The notes below the pieces were generated by a model. That model searched no databases. It worked only from the letters and a program-made list of their open reading frames with translations, and had not been told where the DNA came from. From Algoriphagus sp. PAP.12 (GTDB lineage: Bacteria; Bacteroidota; Bacteroidia; Cytophagales; Cyclobacteriaceae), in assembly GCF_026652115.1 (NCBI RefSeq), contig NZ_JAPPSQ010000008.1, positions 124,001-188,000 on the forward strand: a stretch of 64,000 nucleotides of DNA. Direction: 5' to 3'. The position numbers and the translations under genes were made by a program. This document shows, piece after piece, positions 35,086 to 45,633 of the stretch (position 1 is its first letter; the number at the start of each line of letters is the position of its first letter).

Positions 35086-35940
35086 ATGAGAAAGATCAAA
35101 AAAATACATTCCGCAGAATACAGACCTATTGCAGACCTTGTTACTTACAGCCCAATGCCAACAAGAAGTTTGCAGATGATAGATCCATTTCTATTCTTAA
35201 ACCATCATGGTTTTCAGACATATTCGGCGCACAATAATGGTCTGCCATTTGGACCACACCCGCATAGAGGAATGGAAACTGTCACCTTTATTTTGGAAGG
35301 AGATATCATGCATAAAGATTCCTCTGGACATGAATCCGTAATTGGTCCGGGTGGAGTACAATATATGACTGCTGGCAAAGGATTAATCCACGCCGAAGTA
35401 TCCAGTTCTGAATTCAAAAAAGAAGGGGGAGACTTGGAAATCCTCCAATTGTGGTTGAACCTACCTGCATCAAAAAAAATGATGGCCCCAAATTACATTG
35501 GACTTCAAAAGGAAGAAATTCCCACATTTGATCTAGATAATGGGAAGATTCAAGTTCAACAGCTATTTGGAGAATGGAATGGGACCAAAGGAGCGTTTGC
35601 GGGCACTTTCCCAATCACCATGAGCACAGTTTACTTGGAAGAAGGCGCTGAATTCACCAAAGAGATTCCCGAAGATGAGAATATTTTCTTCTATATCGTC
35701 AGAGGAAAATTAGATGTCAACGACACTCCTGTTCCTTTTAGAAATCTGGTAGAATTCCAAAATTCAGGTTCTACTTTGAATATTAAAGCATTGGAGGACT
35801 CTATCCTGATTTTAGGCCACGCATTGCCTTTCAATGAGCCCGTGGTAGCTCAGGGCCCTTTTGTGATGAATACGCAAGAGCAGATATACGAAGCTTATCA
35901 GGATTACCAAGAAGGTAAATTTGGCAACTGGAAAGGTTAA
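35086..35940 (+). CDS. Pirin-family cupin protein
   Basis: This 284-residue cytoplasmic protein has the pirin metal set: His 58 and His 60 in GPHPHRGMET, and His 102 and Glu 104 in LIHAEVS. The C-terminal cupin (about 170-270) is intact. Bacterial pirins may have quercetin-dioxygenase-like activity or regulate pyruvate metabolism; neither can be decided here. The stop overlaps the convergent DUF2520 gene by TTAA. Confidence 0.93.
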   Translation: MRKIKKIHSAEYRPIADLVTYSPMPTRSLQMIDPFLFLNHHGFQTYSAHNNGLPFGPHPHRGMETVTFILEGDIMHKDSSGHESVIGPGGVQYMTAGKGLIHAEVSSSEFKKEGGDLEILQLWLNLPASKKMMAPNYIGLQKEEIPTFDLDNGKIQVQQLFGEWNGTKGAFAGTFPITMSTVYLEEGAEFTKEIPEDENIFFYIVRGKLDVNDTPVPFRNLVEFQNSGSTLNIKALEDSILILGHALPFNEPVVAQGPFVMNTQEQIYEAYQDYQEGKFGNWKG

Positions 35941-36713
35941 GAATCGATGATATCCTGAGAGATTAGCCTGTAGATTTCAGCCACCTGCTCATTGTAATTC
36001 AGGAATCGATAGTGATCCTCCATCACCTCAAAATCTTCTCGAATAGCAGGGCCCGTTTGGGCCTTTTTTGCTCCTATGTCCAGACTTTTGGAAATCGTCT
36101 CAATGATCAGCGGCTTGATCATCTCAAAGTCCAAGCCTTGCCTTCTCATTATTTCCTCAGCTATTCGGATCATGTGATTGGAGAAATTGCTCGCAAAAAC
36201 TGCTGCGATATGTACTGCCTTTCGGTCTTTGGAACGAACAGTAAATACGTTATTTGAAAGACTTTTGGCTAACTTTTTCAGTCTTACCATTACCTCTTGA
36301 TCATCAGATTCCAACAAAAAAGGCACCTCTGAAAGGTCCATTTTTTGTCCTTTGGTAAAAGACTGCAAAGGATAAAAAATCCCTGTATACCCAGCAGAAC
36401 TGTAGTCCAAGATATCCAAAGGCATAGACCCTGAAGTATGAACCAAAATACTTTCTTCAGGAAGTATAACAGAATCCGCAACCTCAGGAATCGCATCATC
36501 TTTCACCGCTATAATAAAAATTTGAGCCTGGCTATTTGTAAAATCCAAATCATCCTTGGGTTCTGCAGAATAAACTCGTTCAGTAATCAATCTGGCCCTT
36601 TGGATATCTCTAGCATATACCTCGGTGATTTGATGGCCTGCCTCTTCCAAAGCGGGTGCCAAATGCCAAGCAACATTTCCTGCCCCCAGGATTGCGATTT
36701 TAAACTTCATCAT
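35937..36713 (-). CDS. Rossmann-fold DUF2520 protein (NADP-binding, F420-oxidoreductase-like)
   Basis: This 258-residue protein has the dinucleotide loop AILGAGNVAWHLAPALEEAGH at the N-terminus, a strand with AVKDDAIPEVAD, LVHTSGSMPLDIL, and the helical DUF2520 C-terminal part with AAVFASNFSNHM. The reaction is not known; relatives include ketopantoate/6-phosphogluconate-type dehydrogenases. Two ATG codons are adjacent, and the second (36710) is equally possible as the start. Confidence 0.88.
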   Translation of the reverse strand: MMKFKIAILGAGNVAWHLAPALEEAGHQITEVYARDIQRARLITERVYSAEPKDDLDFTNSQAQIFIIAVKDDAIPEVADSVILPEESILVHTSGSMPLDILDYSSAGYTGIFYPLQSFTKGQKMDLSEVPFLLESDDQEVMVRLKKLAKSLSNNVFTVRSKDRKAVHIAAVFASNFSNHMIRIAEEIMRRQGLDFEMIKPLIIETISKSLDIGAKKAQTGPAIREDFEVMEDHYRFLNYNEQVAEIYRLISQDIIDS

Positions 36714-36772
36714 CGAATTAAGGCAAAAATTCGGAAAATGTAAAAGTGTATTACCCTTCTGTAATTATCCAA

Positions 36773-39385
36773 CTAATTTCCTCCAAGACTTTTCTGATTC
36801 ATTAAAAATCTACCAGAAACAGGCTCTCCAGATGAATTTACCCCATTGACTATTACCCAAAATGGACCAGGATTTTCTGGCAGCTTGAACTTAATAGTTG
36901 CTGAAGTCTGAGAAGTGGAGATTCCCAAATTTGGATTCCAATAAATGGTTGGATTATCTGATTCAAATTCAGTTTTTGCTCCTTTTCTTAATTTTTCCAA
37001 ACCCGCTAATTTAAATTCCTGATAGGTGTTTATATCAGCTGCCATCTCAGTTCCTGTTTTTGTAATAATATTGATCACACCATATTTCCCAGCATCACCA
37101 TAGGCAGGAACAACTGACTTAATCACTTCGATTTTTTTGATATTAAAAACATTGATGCTTTGAAGAGCCCTGTATTGTGCCTGTCCTCCGTCACTTCCCA
37201 ATGTCGGGCCTGAGACCGGAGTAATAGGCGCTCCATTTAGTAAAATCAATGGAGGTCCTCCTACTGCTCCTCGAGCGTTAATAATCATAGGAGGAATTCC
37301 ACCTACTCTAAAACCTGTTCTATTCGCAAAAGAATAAATAAATTGCTGAGTATCCCCAGATAAATAGACACCATCCATTTCATAGGTTCTTTCTGCTCTT
37401 CCATAAGGCATGGCACCAAAGTTTTCCTCTTTTACATCTTCTACTTCCACCTCATCCAGTAAAATTTCCCCCTCTCTAACTTTCAGGTATTCCGAAATCA
37501 ATGAATCAACTCCTAAAGGTCGTTTGGACAAAGGATGCACCTTGCCAAAATCATAACTAGAAAAATCAAATTGATTTCCAGGGCTTAACAATTCCAAATC
37601 TATGTTCCTCAATGGTATTCTGCCATCCGGACTAGTGGCTTTAACTAAAACTGGAAACTCCCCTTCCTTATGTAATCCTTCCAACAAAAACTCTCCTGCA
37701 AAGTCAGGATTGAGCTCACGGCGATCCATAAACCCATCAATCATCACTTCCACTTTTGCTTTATTTATTTGAGGAAGTGAATCGTTGATTTTCCCTTTCA
37801 GAGTCAATCCATATTCTTTCTGAAAATCAAAGCCTGAAGAATCTATATGACCAAATTCAGGCTTAAACTTCAAAAAGTCGATCAATAGGTCATCAGAAGC
37901 ATTCATCTTTTGAATCCCATTTCCCTGAACTACAGCAAGAGATAAATTGGCTGCAGCAATCGAACCCTTTTGATTATTCACTATGACATTTAAAGTGATG
38001 CTATCTTGAGATTGATATACCTGCTTGTCAGAAAAAACCACAATTCCCTCCGACTTGGGTTCTATTTGGCTTTGCCCAATTTCCCAAAGGGAACTCATCA
38101 CCTGGATGGGTTTATAGTATTCAAAGTCCGCTCCGTAATTAGATCCCCAAAGCGTATAGGCTTTTACTATAAAGTCCTTGGTATTCAGTTCTGGACCAAG
38201 AAAAATCGCCCCGCTTGACAGTCCATTTTCTAGTGGATAAACTTTATGAAGCATACTGTAGCCAGTGGGGTCTACAATTTCAATATGCAGTACTTTACTA
38301 GCTTCCTCCACCAAAAGTGGATTCCCCAACATAAGATAGGCTTTGAAATACAGCTCTTCTCCCATCAAATAGACATCCTTATCTGTATGCAAAAACACTC
38401 TTTCCTGCATCGCTTCAAGAGATCTATCTACTTCATCCATTGCGATGGCTTGATCATAATCGAAATCCAAAGGGAGAGTTTTGAATGGGTGTCCAGAACC
38501 TATAAATCCTTGGGTTTTCAATAGCTCCGGATATACTGGAGAGCCGTTTGTCCGGATTTCAATTCCTTCCCCGTCAAATGCCAAAGCCCTGTATCCTTGG
38601 TCTGACTTTTTGATTTCAATCGGACTTTTTGCCTGAAGAATAAAAGTTCCTTCTTGATCCGTAGCATTCACCTTGATTTGATCCGGCCTATCTCCAATCA
38701 GTTTTCGAATGGCAAACACAGGTGAGTTTTGATAGGCCTCCACCCGATTGGAATTGATTAGGTTTTTCTCCTCCACACTCCCCAAATCCATTTCCAAAAA
38801 CGAAAGCAACAAATCCCCATCCTCAAATGGTTTAGAAAGATTTAGTGGCCTCCTCAGCCTCACAGAAATCAAATAGCCCGTGTTTAAATTTTGAACTAAT
38901 AAGACATCAGAAAGATCAACCCATACCTCATTTGCATCCTCTTTTTCAAAGAATACCAATGCTTCAGGATTGATTAGCACCAGTTCCGAACCTTTAGGAT
39001 CAATCCCAATCCTGGCTTCAAATTGTTCTTTTGCTTTTTTGGTTTTGGAATCCTTCAATTCTTCCCAATTCATGGATTCACTTTCAGAAATAACCCAGCC
39101 TTCCAAAATATTCCTGGATTGACTTACTTGGAGGTTTTTGGAGGAATTTTCAAATCCACTCTTAACAGCAAAAAGCTCCCAAGGACCAACAGGAATTCCA
39201 CTTATCGAGAAGTTCCCCAAGCTATCTGAATAAGTCTGAAAGGTTGTATTTGGTATAAATACATGACTTTCAGCAATGGGCTCCTGTGTTTGTTGGTTGA
39301 TGATCTTTCCTGAAATAGTCCCTTTTTGAGCAAAAAGTGTAGAAAAGAACAATAAAAAAAACAGAACCAAAGTGAGTTGCTTCAT
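36773..39385 (-). CDS. Exported CarboxypepD-MG2-Plug protein without beta-barrel
   Basis: This protein has 870 residues. The signal peptide ends STLFAQ (about 20). Domains in order: a CarboxypepD-like domain (about 22-95), a central region with an alpha-2-macroglobulin MG2-like motif (FLHTDKDVYLMGEELYFKAYLM, about 330-350) and further beta-sandwiches (about 440-590), and then a Plug domain (about 680-800, with PLILLNGAPITPV and IEVIKSVVPAYGDAGKYGVINIITKTG). Only about 65 residues follow, so the transport barrel is absent. The gene stands alone. The class is widespread in Bacteroidota, without known function. Confidence 0.82.
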   Translation of the reverse strand: MKQLTLVLFFLLFFSTLFAQKGTISGKIINQQTQEPIAESHVFIPNTTFQTYSDSLGNFSISGIPVGPWELFAVKSGFENSSKNLQVSQSRNILEGWVISESESMNWEELKDSKTKKAKEQFEARIGIDPKGSELVLINPEALVFFEKEDANEVWVDLSDVLLVQNLNTGYLISVRLRRPLNLSKPFEDGDLLLSFLEMDLGSVEEKNLINSNRVEAYQNSPVFAIRKLIGDRPDQIKVNATDQEGTFILQAKSPIEIKKSDQGYRALAFDGEGIEIRTNGSPVYPELLKTQGFIGSGHPFKTLPLDFDYDQAIAMDEVDRSLEAMQERVFLHTDKDVYLMGEELYFKAYLMLGNPLLVEEASKVLHIEIVDPTGYSMLHKVYPLENGLSSGAIFLGPELNTKDFIVKAYTLWGSNYGADFEYYKPIQVMSSLWEIGQSQIEPKSEGIVVFSDKQVYQSQDSITLNVIVNNQKGSIAAANLSLAVVQGNGIQKMNASDDLLIDFLKFKPEFGHIDSSGFDFQKEYGLTLKGKINDSLPQINKAKVEVMIDGFMDRRELNPDFAGEFLLEGLHKEGEFPVLVKATSPDGRIPLRNIDLELLSPGNQFDFSSYDFGKVHPLSKRPLGVDSLISEYLKVREGEILLDEVEVEDVKEENFGAMPYGRAERTYEMDGVYLSGDTQQFIYSFANRTGFRVGGIPPMIINARGAVGGPPLILLNGAPITPVSGPTLGSDGGQAQYRALQSINVFNIKKIEVIKSVVPAYGDAGKYGVINIITKTGTEMAADINTYQEFKLAGLEKLRKGAKTEFESDNPTIYWNPNLGISTSQTSATIKFKLPENPGPFWVIVNGVNSSGEPVSGRFLMNQKSLGGN

Positions 39386-39481
39386 AAAATAAGTCTTAGG
39401 ATTGATTTAAAAATATAGTTCCATTTACTAAATTTTCATAGCAAAGCATTTAAATCACTTTAAATTAGGCCTATAAAAACA

Positions 39482-39516
39482 AAAAAGCCATCCTGAATTA
39501 ATCAGAATGGCTTTTT
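39482..39516 (-). terminator. Intrinsic terminator of the sucA-sucB-lpd unit
   Basis: AAAAAGCCAT (39482-39491) pairs with ATGGCTTTTT (39507-39516), extended by an inner CTGA/TCAG pairing. On the minus strand, T-residues follow the stem. It sits 21 bases past the lpd stop. Confidence 0.82.
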
Positions 39517-39536
39517 AAATCATTTATATTTAGTGA

Positions 39537-40934
39537 TTAAATATGCAATGCTCTATTATCTGTAGCTGCTAAACAAGCTTCTTTGAATGCTTCAGTATAA
39601 GTAGGATGAGCGTGTGACATTCTTGAAATATCCTCAGCTGAAGCTCTATATTCCATCGCAACAACCGCTTCAGCAATCATATCGGCTGTTCTTGGCCCAA
39701 TCATATGAACACCTAGAATTTCGTCAGTTTCTGCATCAGCCAAAACTTTCACTAAACCATCAGTATCCATGGAAGCTCTTGCTCTTCCTGATGCCAAGAA
39801 TGGGAATTTCCCTGCCTTATATTTGATGCCTTTTTCCTTTAATTGCTCTTCGGTAAAACCAACTGCAGCAACTTCAGGCCAGGTATAAACAACCCCAGGA
39901 ATCAAATTATAATTGATATGTGGTTTTTGACCTGCTAAAGTTTCAGCTACAAAAACGCCTTCTTCTTCAGCTTTATGAGCCAACATAGCCCCTTTCACCA
40001 CATCTCCGATTGCGTAGATATTTGGAACATTAGTTTGAAGATGATCATTCACTTCAACCTGTCCTCTTTCAGTCATTTTTACTCCTGCAGCTTCGACATT
40101 CAGGCCTTCAGTGTATGGTCTTCTACCGATAGAAACCAAGACATAATCACCCTTAACTTCCACTGTTTCACCTTTAGCATTGTCGGCTTTTACAGTAACC
40201 TCTTTGCCTTTTCTTTCGACAGATGTCACTTTATGCTTCAGATAGAATTCAAAACCGATCTTTTTCAAAGACTTTTGAAGTTCTTTACCCATGGTTTTGT
40301 CCATGGTAGGAATCAAGGAGTCCATAAACTCAATCACAGAGACTTTTGCCCCCAATCTCGCATAAACAGATCCTAGCTCCAGCCCGATTACACCACCACC
40401 AATAACTACCAAATGCTTCGGAATTTCTTTCAAATTCAAAGCTTCTGTAGAAGTAATCACTCTTTCTTTATCCAATTTGATAAATGGAAGGGTAGATGGC
40501 TTTGATCCAGTAGCGATGATGATATTTTTTCCTTGGATATCAGAAGAAGAACCATCGTCTTTCGTTACTTTTACAGTGGTATTGTTTACGAATGAACCCA
40601 ATCCCTGATGAACATCGATTTTATTCTTTTTCATCAAAAACTGAATACCATCTGTATTCTGCTTCACCACGTCATTTTTGCGGGAAACCATTTGACCCAG
40701 ATCTACTTTCAGATTACTTAGATTGATTCCATGGGTTTTGAAAGTATGCTCAGCATTGTGATAGTGCTCAGAAGAGTCCAACAAAGCTTTGGAAGGAATA
40801 CAACCTACGTTCAAGCAAGTACCTCCCAACGTTGGGTATTTTTCAACTAATGCGGTTTTCATTCCCAATTGCGCGCAACGAATAGCTGCTACATACCCAC
40901 CAGGACCAGAACCGATTACGATGACATCATACAT
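39537..40934 (-). CDS. lpdA: Dihydrolipoyl dehydrogenase (E3)
   Basis: This 465-residue flavoprotein has the FAD loop GSGPGGY (8-14), the redox disulphide GGTCLNVGCIPSK (Cys 40, Cys 45), the NAD-binding loop IGGGVIGLELG (about 178-188), the second FAD block IYAIGDV, and the active-site histidine/glutamate in HAHPTYTEAFKEA at the C-terminus. It reoxidises lipoamide of 2-oxoacid dehydrogenase complexes with NAD. It lies 114 bases after sucB, the last gene of the 2-oxoglutarate dehydrogenase set. Confidence 0.97.
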   Translation of the reverse strand: MYDVIVIGSGPGGYVAAIRCAQLGMKTALVEKYPTLGGTCLNVGCIPSKALLDSSEHYHNAEHTFKTHGINLSNLKVDLGQMVSRKNDVVKQNTDGIQFLMKKNKIDVHQGLGSFVNNTTVKVTKDDGSSSDIQGKNIIIATGSKPSTLPFIKLDKERVITSTEALNLKEIPKHLVVIGGGVIGLELGSVYARLGAKVSVIEFMDSLIPTMDKTMGKELQKSLKKIGFEFYLKHKVTSVERKGKEVTVKADNAKGETVEVKGDYVLVSIGRRPYTEGLNVEAAGVKMTERGQVEVNDHLQTNVPNIYAIGDVVKGAMLAHKAEEEGVFVAETLAGQKPHINYNLIPGVVYTWPEVAAVGFTEEQLKEKGIKYKAGKFPFLASGRARASMDTDGLVKVLADAETDEILGVHMIGPRTADMIAEAVVAMEYRASAEDISRMSHAHPTYTEAFKEACLAATDNRALHI

Positions 40935-41048
40935 ATTTTTAAGATTTTAGAAGCGAGAGCCAAGATCCAAGATCTAGCCTTAGCTAGTGAAATAGAGGCT
41001 GAGACAAACAGCCCCTTGTAAATCAAATTTCGTATTTCGTAAATTAAA

Positions 41049-42572
41049 TTAGACTCCGAACAACAATCTTGTTGGATCCTCCAATAGCTGCTTCACTCTT
41101 ACCAAGAAGCTTACAGACTCACGTCCATCAATGATTCTATGGTCATAAGAAAGTGCCACGTACATCATTGGAAGGATTTTTACTTCTCCGTTTACTGCCA
41201 TTGGACGCTGAACGATGTTGTGCATTCCCAAGATAGCCGACTGAGGAGCATTGATAATTGGAGTAGACATCATCGAGCCAAATACACCGCCATTTGTAAT
41301 AGTAAAAGTACCTCCAGTCATTTCTTCGATAGACAATTTGTTGTCTCTCGCTTTAGTTGCCAATCTTACTACTTCTTTCTCGATACCTTCGAAAGAAAGA
41401 TCTTCAGCATTTCTAATTACTGGAACTACCAATCCTTTTGGTGCAGAAACAGCAATTGAAATATCACAATAATCATGATAAATGATTTCGTTGCCATCAA
41501 TCTGCGCATTCACTGCAGGCCACTCCTGAAGAGCTACACAAACAGCCTTGGTAAAGAAGGACATAAAGCCCAATCCAACCCCATGCTTTTCTTTGAATTG
41601 CTCCTTAAATTTGGATCTTAGATCCATGATTGGCTGCATGTTCACCTCATTAAAGGTGGTCAACATCGCAGTTTCATTTTTCACAGCTACCAATCTTCTC
41701 GAAACAGTTCTTCTCAAAGAAGACATTTTCTCTCTTCTTTCTTCTCTTGATCCAGGTGCTGCCGGAGCTGGTGCGGAAGCCGCAGCAGGTTTTGCCGCTT
41801 GCGGAGCAGGAGCTGGTTTTTTAGCACCCTGAGCATCTTCTTTGGTAATTCTTCCATCTTTGCCAGTTCCTTTCACATCACCAGAATCAATTCCTTTTTC
41901 AGAAAGAATCTTAGCTGCGGCAGGAGAAGCATGCCCAGTAGCATAGCTATCTTTATTTGGAGCAGAAGCTGAAGCAGGAGCAGATGAAGCAGTTGGAGTA
42001 GCCTCAGCAGCAGATGGTTCTCCATCCATCACCTCGATCTTACAGATCATCCCTCCTATTTCCAATGTATCTCCCTCTTGAGCCACATGTCTTAATATCC
42101 CGGTTGCCTCAGCAGGCAATTCAAAAGTCGCTTTATCGGAATCTACTTCAGCAATGATTTCATCCAATTTCACGAAATCACCATCTGCTTTGATCCAATT
42201 GGCCAAAGTCACCTCAGTGATTGATTCTCCTACAGTAGGGACAACCATATCTTTTACTTCACCAGTCTTTTTAGGACCTTCAGAAGCAGCGGCGGCCGGT
42301 TTTGCAGCAGGAGCCTCTTCAGCCACTACACCTGACCCAGCTTCTTCAATCACACAAATCAATGCTCCAATTTCCAAGGTATCACCTTCTTCAGCTTTGA
42401 TTCGCAAAACACCAGCTGCTTCAGCAGGCAATTCAAAAGTTGCTTTATCAGACTCTAGTTCACATAAAACTTCGTCCATTTGAACGGTATCTCCGTCCTT
42501 TTTAAACCACTGGCCAATGGTAACTTCTGTAATCGATTCGCCGACGGCCGGAACTTTGATTTCTTTGCTCAT
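41049..42572 (-). CDS. sucB: Dihydrolipoyl succinyltransferase (E2 of 2-oxoglutarate dehydrogenase), two lipoyl domains
   Basis: This protein has 507 residues. Two lipoyl domains each carry DKATFEL (lipoyl lysines K43 and K147). Alanine/proline-rich linkers flank a peripheral-subunit-binding domain (about 215-250, with [13 protein letters not shown] and GRITKEDAQ). The catalytic acyltransferase domain (about 280-507) has the active-site [14 protein letters not shown]. coli SucB has one lipoyl domain, so this is the longer form. It transfers succinyl groups to CoA. Position between sucA and lpd fixes the substrate class better than sequence alone. Confidence 0.95.
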   Translation of the reverse strand: MSKEIKVPAVGESITEVTIGQWFKKDGDTVQMDEVLCELESDKATFELPAEAAGVLRIKAEEGDTLEIGALICVIEEAGSGVVAEEAPAAKPAAAASEGPKKTGEVKDMVVPTVGESITEVTLANWIKADGDFVKLDEIIAEVDSDKATFELPAEATGILRHVAQEGDTLEIGGMICKIEVMDGEPSAAEATPTASSAPASASAPNKDSYATGHASPAAAKILSEKGIDSGDVKGTGKDGRITKEDAQGAKKPAPAPQAAKPAAASAPAPAAPGSREERREKMSSLRRTVSRRLVAVKNETAMLTTFNEVNMQPIMDLRSKFKEQFKEKHGVGLGFMSFFTKAVCVALQEWPAVNAQIDGNEIIYHDYCDISIAVSAPKGLVVPVIRNAEDLSFEGIEKEVVRLATKARDNKLSIEEMTGGTFTITNGGVFGSMMSTPIINAPQSAILGMHNIVQRPMAVNGEVKILPMMYVALSYDHRIIDGRESVSFLVRVKQLLEDPTRLLFGV

Positions 42573-42633
42573 GAGTATTTTATTTGGCTTTTACCAAAAA
42601 ATGGCAAAAGAGGATATTATGATTATTCTGGAT

Positions 42634-45429
42634 TTATGACAATTTCAATGCTTTGGAGACAATAGACTTCTGCTCCTCTACGTGGACTTTATTATAACCT
42701 GTCGCTGGAGACGCACTGACTTTTCTGGCAATTACATCCATAGGAAGTTCTTTGTGCAACAATCTCAACATGTAAGTCCAATAGCCCATGTTTTCTGGTT
42801 CTTCCTGTACCCAAACTACCTCGGCTCCTTCATAGGATTTAAGAACCTCAACAATTTGCTTTTTAGGAAGTGGGTGAAGCTGCTCGATTCTAACGATGGC
42901 AACATCCTTCACTTTTTCCTTCTCTCTGGCTTCTTCCAAATCATAATAAATCTTACCGGTACAAAGCACAACACGCTTCACATCTTTTGGATTTACAGTA
43001 GTGTCAGGAATCAATTCTCTGAATTTGCCATCAACAAACTCTTCGATAGGCGACATTACTTTAGGGTGACGAAGCAATGACTTTGGAGACATGACAATAC
43101 AAGGCTTTCTGAATTCCCAAGCCAACTGTCTTCTCAATAAGTGGAAGAAGTTAGATGGCTCAGTGATATTAGCCACAACTATATTGTATTCTGCTGAAAG
43201 CTGCAAGAATCGCTCCGGTCGAGCATTGGAGTGCTCTGGTCCCTGGCCTTCGTAACCATGTGGAAGTAGCATGACCAATCCGTTTTGTCTTTGCCACTTA
43301 GACTCACCAGAAGAAATAAACTGGTCAATCATAGTTTGAGCACCGTTGGCGAAATCACCGAATTGTGCTTCCCAAAGTGTCAAAGAATGCGGGTTTGCCA
43401 TTCCGTAGCCATATTCAAAACCTAGAACGGCATATTCAGAGAGCAGGGAATTATAGATATAGAATTGCCCTTTTCTTCCCTTCATCTCTTTCAAGGAATT
43501 GTAAGGCTGGTTAGTATTTGCATCATGAAGCACAGCATGTCTATGAGAGAAAGTACCTCTTTGAACATCCTGCCCAGTCAATCTTACAGTTTTACCTTCC
43601 AAAAGAATAGATCCGTAAGCCAGCAATTCGGCAGCAGCCCAGTTCAAAGACTTGGACTTAAAGAACATATCTTTACGCTGCTTCATCTGAACATCGATTT
43701 GCTTGATAGGCTTGAATCCTTTAGGAATAGTAGTCAACGCCTCAGCTACCTCATCAATCACTTTTTGAGAGATGCCAGTTGCTGGAGATTGCTCAAAATC
43801 CCCTGGAGTAGATCTTCTCAGGTTAGCCCATTCTCTCTCAAATTTAGTTGCTTGATAAGGAAGAGGTTTTTCTTTAACCATATTCAAACGATCCTGAAGC
43901 AATTGTCTGAACTCTTCATCCATTTGAGAAGCAATCTTTGCATCGATATCTCCTCTTTCAGTCAATTTCTTCACATACACCTCTCTTGGGTTAGAATGCT
44001 TAGAAATGATGTTATATAGTTCAGGTTGAGTGAATTTTGGTTCGTCAGACTCATTATGTCCATGACGTCTGTAGCACACCATATCTACGAAAATGTCTCT
44101 ACCAAATTTCTGTCTGAATTCAGCAGCCAATTTCGCTGCAAAAACAACTGCCTCTGCATCATCACCATTTACGTGGATTACCGGAGCATCAATGATCTTG
44201 GCTACATCTGTACAGTAAATAGAAGATCTCGCATCATCGAAATCAGTAGTAAAACCTACCTGGTTGTTAATAACAAAGTGGATAGTACCACCAGTGTTAT
44301 AACCTTTCAAACCAGCCATCTGAGTCACCTCATAGACAATCCCTTGTCCTGCTACAGCTGCATCCCCGTGGATCAAAATAGGTAAAGCTTTAGTCACATC
44401 ACCCTGATGCTCAGAGTCAATTTTAGCTCGGATAAACCCTTCTACTACCGGATTAACAGCCTCAAGGTGAGAGGGGTTAGGAGCCAATTTCAGGTGAACT
44501 TTCTTATCACCAGGAGTCACAATATCAGAAGAGTAGCCCATGTGATATTTCACATCACCATCTCCCATTGTCAAATCCGGCTTTGCAGTACCTTCGAACT
44601 CAGAGAAAATCTGCTCGTATGTTTTGCCCATGATGTTAGCCAACACGTTCAGACGACCTCTGTGAGCCATACCAATCATCACTTCTTCCACTCCACCTAA
44701 AGCAGCAGAGTTAATCACAGCATCCAAGAAAGGAATAGTACTTTCACCACCTTCTAGAGAAAATCTCTTTTGTCCGAGATATTTGGTATGAAGGAAGTTT
44801 TCAAATACTACGGCTTGGTTTAGTTTAAAAAGAATCCTCTTTTTCTCCTCAACAGCCGGATTGAAAGCCAAAGCTTCTTTTTCTACTTTGGTTTTGAACC
44901 AATCCAACATCTCCGGATCACGGATATAAAGATATTCGAAGCCCATCGGGCCTTCATAAATAGTCTTCAAAGCGTCAATGATCGCAGAAAGCTTTGCTTT
45001 TCCGATTCCAATTTCGTTTCCTGCTTGGAATTCGGTATTCATATCTTCTTGACCCAACCCAAAATCTTGAGGGTCAATTAGTGCTTTTCTATCTCTTCTC
45101 TCTCTTACCGGGTTGGTCTTAGATCTCAAGTGTGCTCTTGAGCGATGAGCATGAATCAAAGCTCTAACCTTGATTTCTTTTGGAAGCTGCTCCATATCCA
45201 TGATGGTGCCTGGAGTGGCTAATGAACCATTTTTAGCAGGCGCTCCATTGGAAGAAACTACTGCGGCACTTCCATTTTCAGCTTCACCATAATTGGTTAA
45301 GGCAAAATCAAAGCCATCGAAAAACTCTTTCCAACTAGGATCAATGGATTCAGGGTCTTGCTTGTAAGAATTGTATAGCTCATCGATGTATGACACGTGA
45401 GCATTTGCGATATAGGAAAACTTATCCAT
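42634..45429 (-). CDS. sucA: 2-oxoglutarate dehydrogenase E1 component
   Basis: This 931-residue thiamine-diphosphate enzyme is full length. The N-terminal segment binds E2 (YIDELYNSYKQDPESIDPSWKEFF). Then come IGMAHRGRLNVLANIMGK, the ThDP motif region (HGDAAVAGQGIVYE and GDDAEAV), RRHGHNESDEP, and the transketolase-like C-terminal half (GFEYGYGMANPHSLTLWEAQFGDF). The enzyme decarboxylates 2-oxoglutarate in the TCA cycle and hands succinyl to SucB. It is the first gene of the sucA-sucB-lpd run. Confidence 0.97.
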   Translation of the reverse strand: MDKFSYIANAHVSYIDELYNSYKQDPESIDPSWKEFFDGFDFALTNYGEAENGSAAVVSSNGAPAKNGSLATPGTIMDMEQLPKEIKVRALIHAHRSRAHLRSKTNPVRERRDRKALIDPQDFGLGQEDMNTEFQAGNEIGIGKAKLSAIIDALKTIYEGPMGFEYLYIRDPEMLDWFKTKVEKEALAFNPAVEEKKRILFKLNQAVVFENFLHTKYLGQKRFSLEGGESTIPFLDAVINSAALGGVEEVMIGMAHRGRLNVLANIMGKTYEQIFSEFEGTAKPDLTMGDGDVKYHMGYSSDIVTPGDKKVHLKLAPNPSHLEAVNPVVEGFIRAKIDSEHQGDVTKALPILIHGDAAVAGQGIVYEVTQMAGLKGYNTGGTIHFVINNQVGFTTDFDDARSSIYCTDVAKIIDAPVIHVNGDDAEAVVFAAKLAAEFRQKFGRDIFVDMVCYRRHGHNESDEPKFTQPELYNIISKHSNPREVYVKKLTERGDIDAKIASQMDEEFRQLLQDRLNMVKEKPLPYQATKFEREWANLRRSTPGDFEQSPATGISQKVIDEVAEALTTIPKGFKPIKQIDVQMKQRKDMFFKSKSLNWAAAELLAYGSILLEGKTVRLTGQDVQRGTFSHRHAVLHDANTNQPYNSLKEMKGRKGQFYIYNSLLSEYAVLGFEYGYGMANPHSLTLWEAQFGDFANGAQTMIDQFISSGESKWQRQNGLVMLLPHGYEGQGPEHSNARPERFLQLSAEYNIVVANITEPSNFFHLLRRQLAWEFRKPCIVMSPKSLLRHPKVMSPIEEFVDGKFRELIPDTTVNPKDVKRVVLCTGKIYYDLEEAREKEKVKDVAIVRIEQLHPLPKKQIVEVLKSYEGAEVVWVQEEPENMGYWTYMLRLLHKELPMDVIARKVSASPATGYNKVHVEEQKSIVSKALKLS

Positions 45430-45450
45430 GAGATTAATTTGAGAATGTCA

Positions 45451-45458
45451 CAAAACTA
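45451..45458 (-). promoter_or_regulatory. -7 promoter element before sucA
   Basis: On the minus strand this reads TAGTTTTG, an exact TAnnTTTG match, 21 bases before the sucA ATG. No TTTG or TTG is seen 17-23 bases further upstream. Confidence 0.35.
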
Positions 45459-45519
45459 AGAGGTATAAGTAATATAAAAAAATTGCTTATTTGCTTTAGC
45501 GAATATATAATTTATAATG

Positions 45520-45546
45520 AAAAAGACAGAATGTTTTTCCTGTCTT
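45520..45546 (-). terminator. Intrinsic terminator of the kelch-TonB-DUF4249 operon
   Basis: On the minus strand AAGACAG pairs with CTGTCTT (positions 45540-45546 and 45523-45529), followed by a short T-run. It lies about 88 bases past the DUF4249 stop. Confidence 0.6.
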
Positions 45547-45633
45547 AATACGATCTACTAAAATATTATTATTCGCTTTATTTTATTTGGAAAAGAGCTG
45601 ATTAGTAATAACTATTCCAAACAATCATCTAAA

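Noticed and set aside
41049-42572. Two lipoyl domains in SucB as a novelty
   Set aside because: Multi-lipoyl E2 proteins are known in several bacterial groups, so the arrangement is only an annotation detail.
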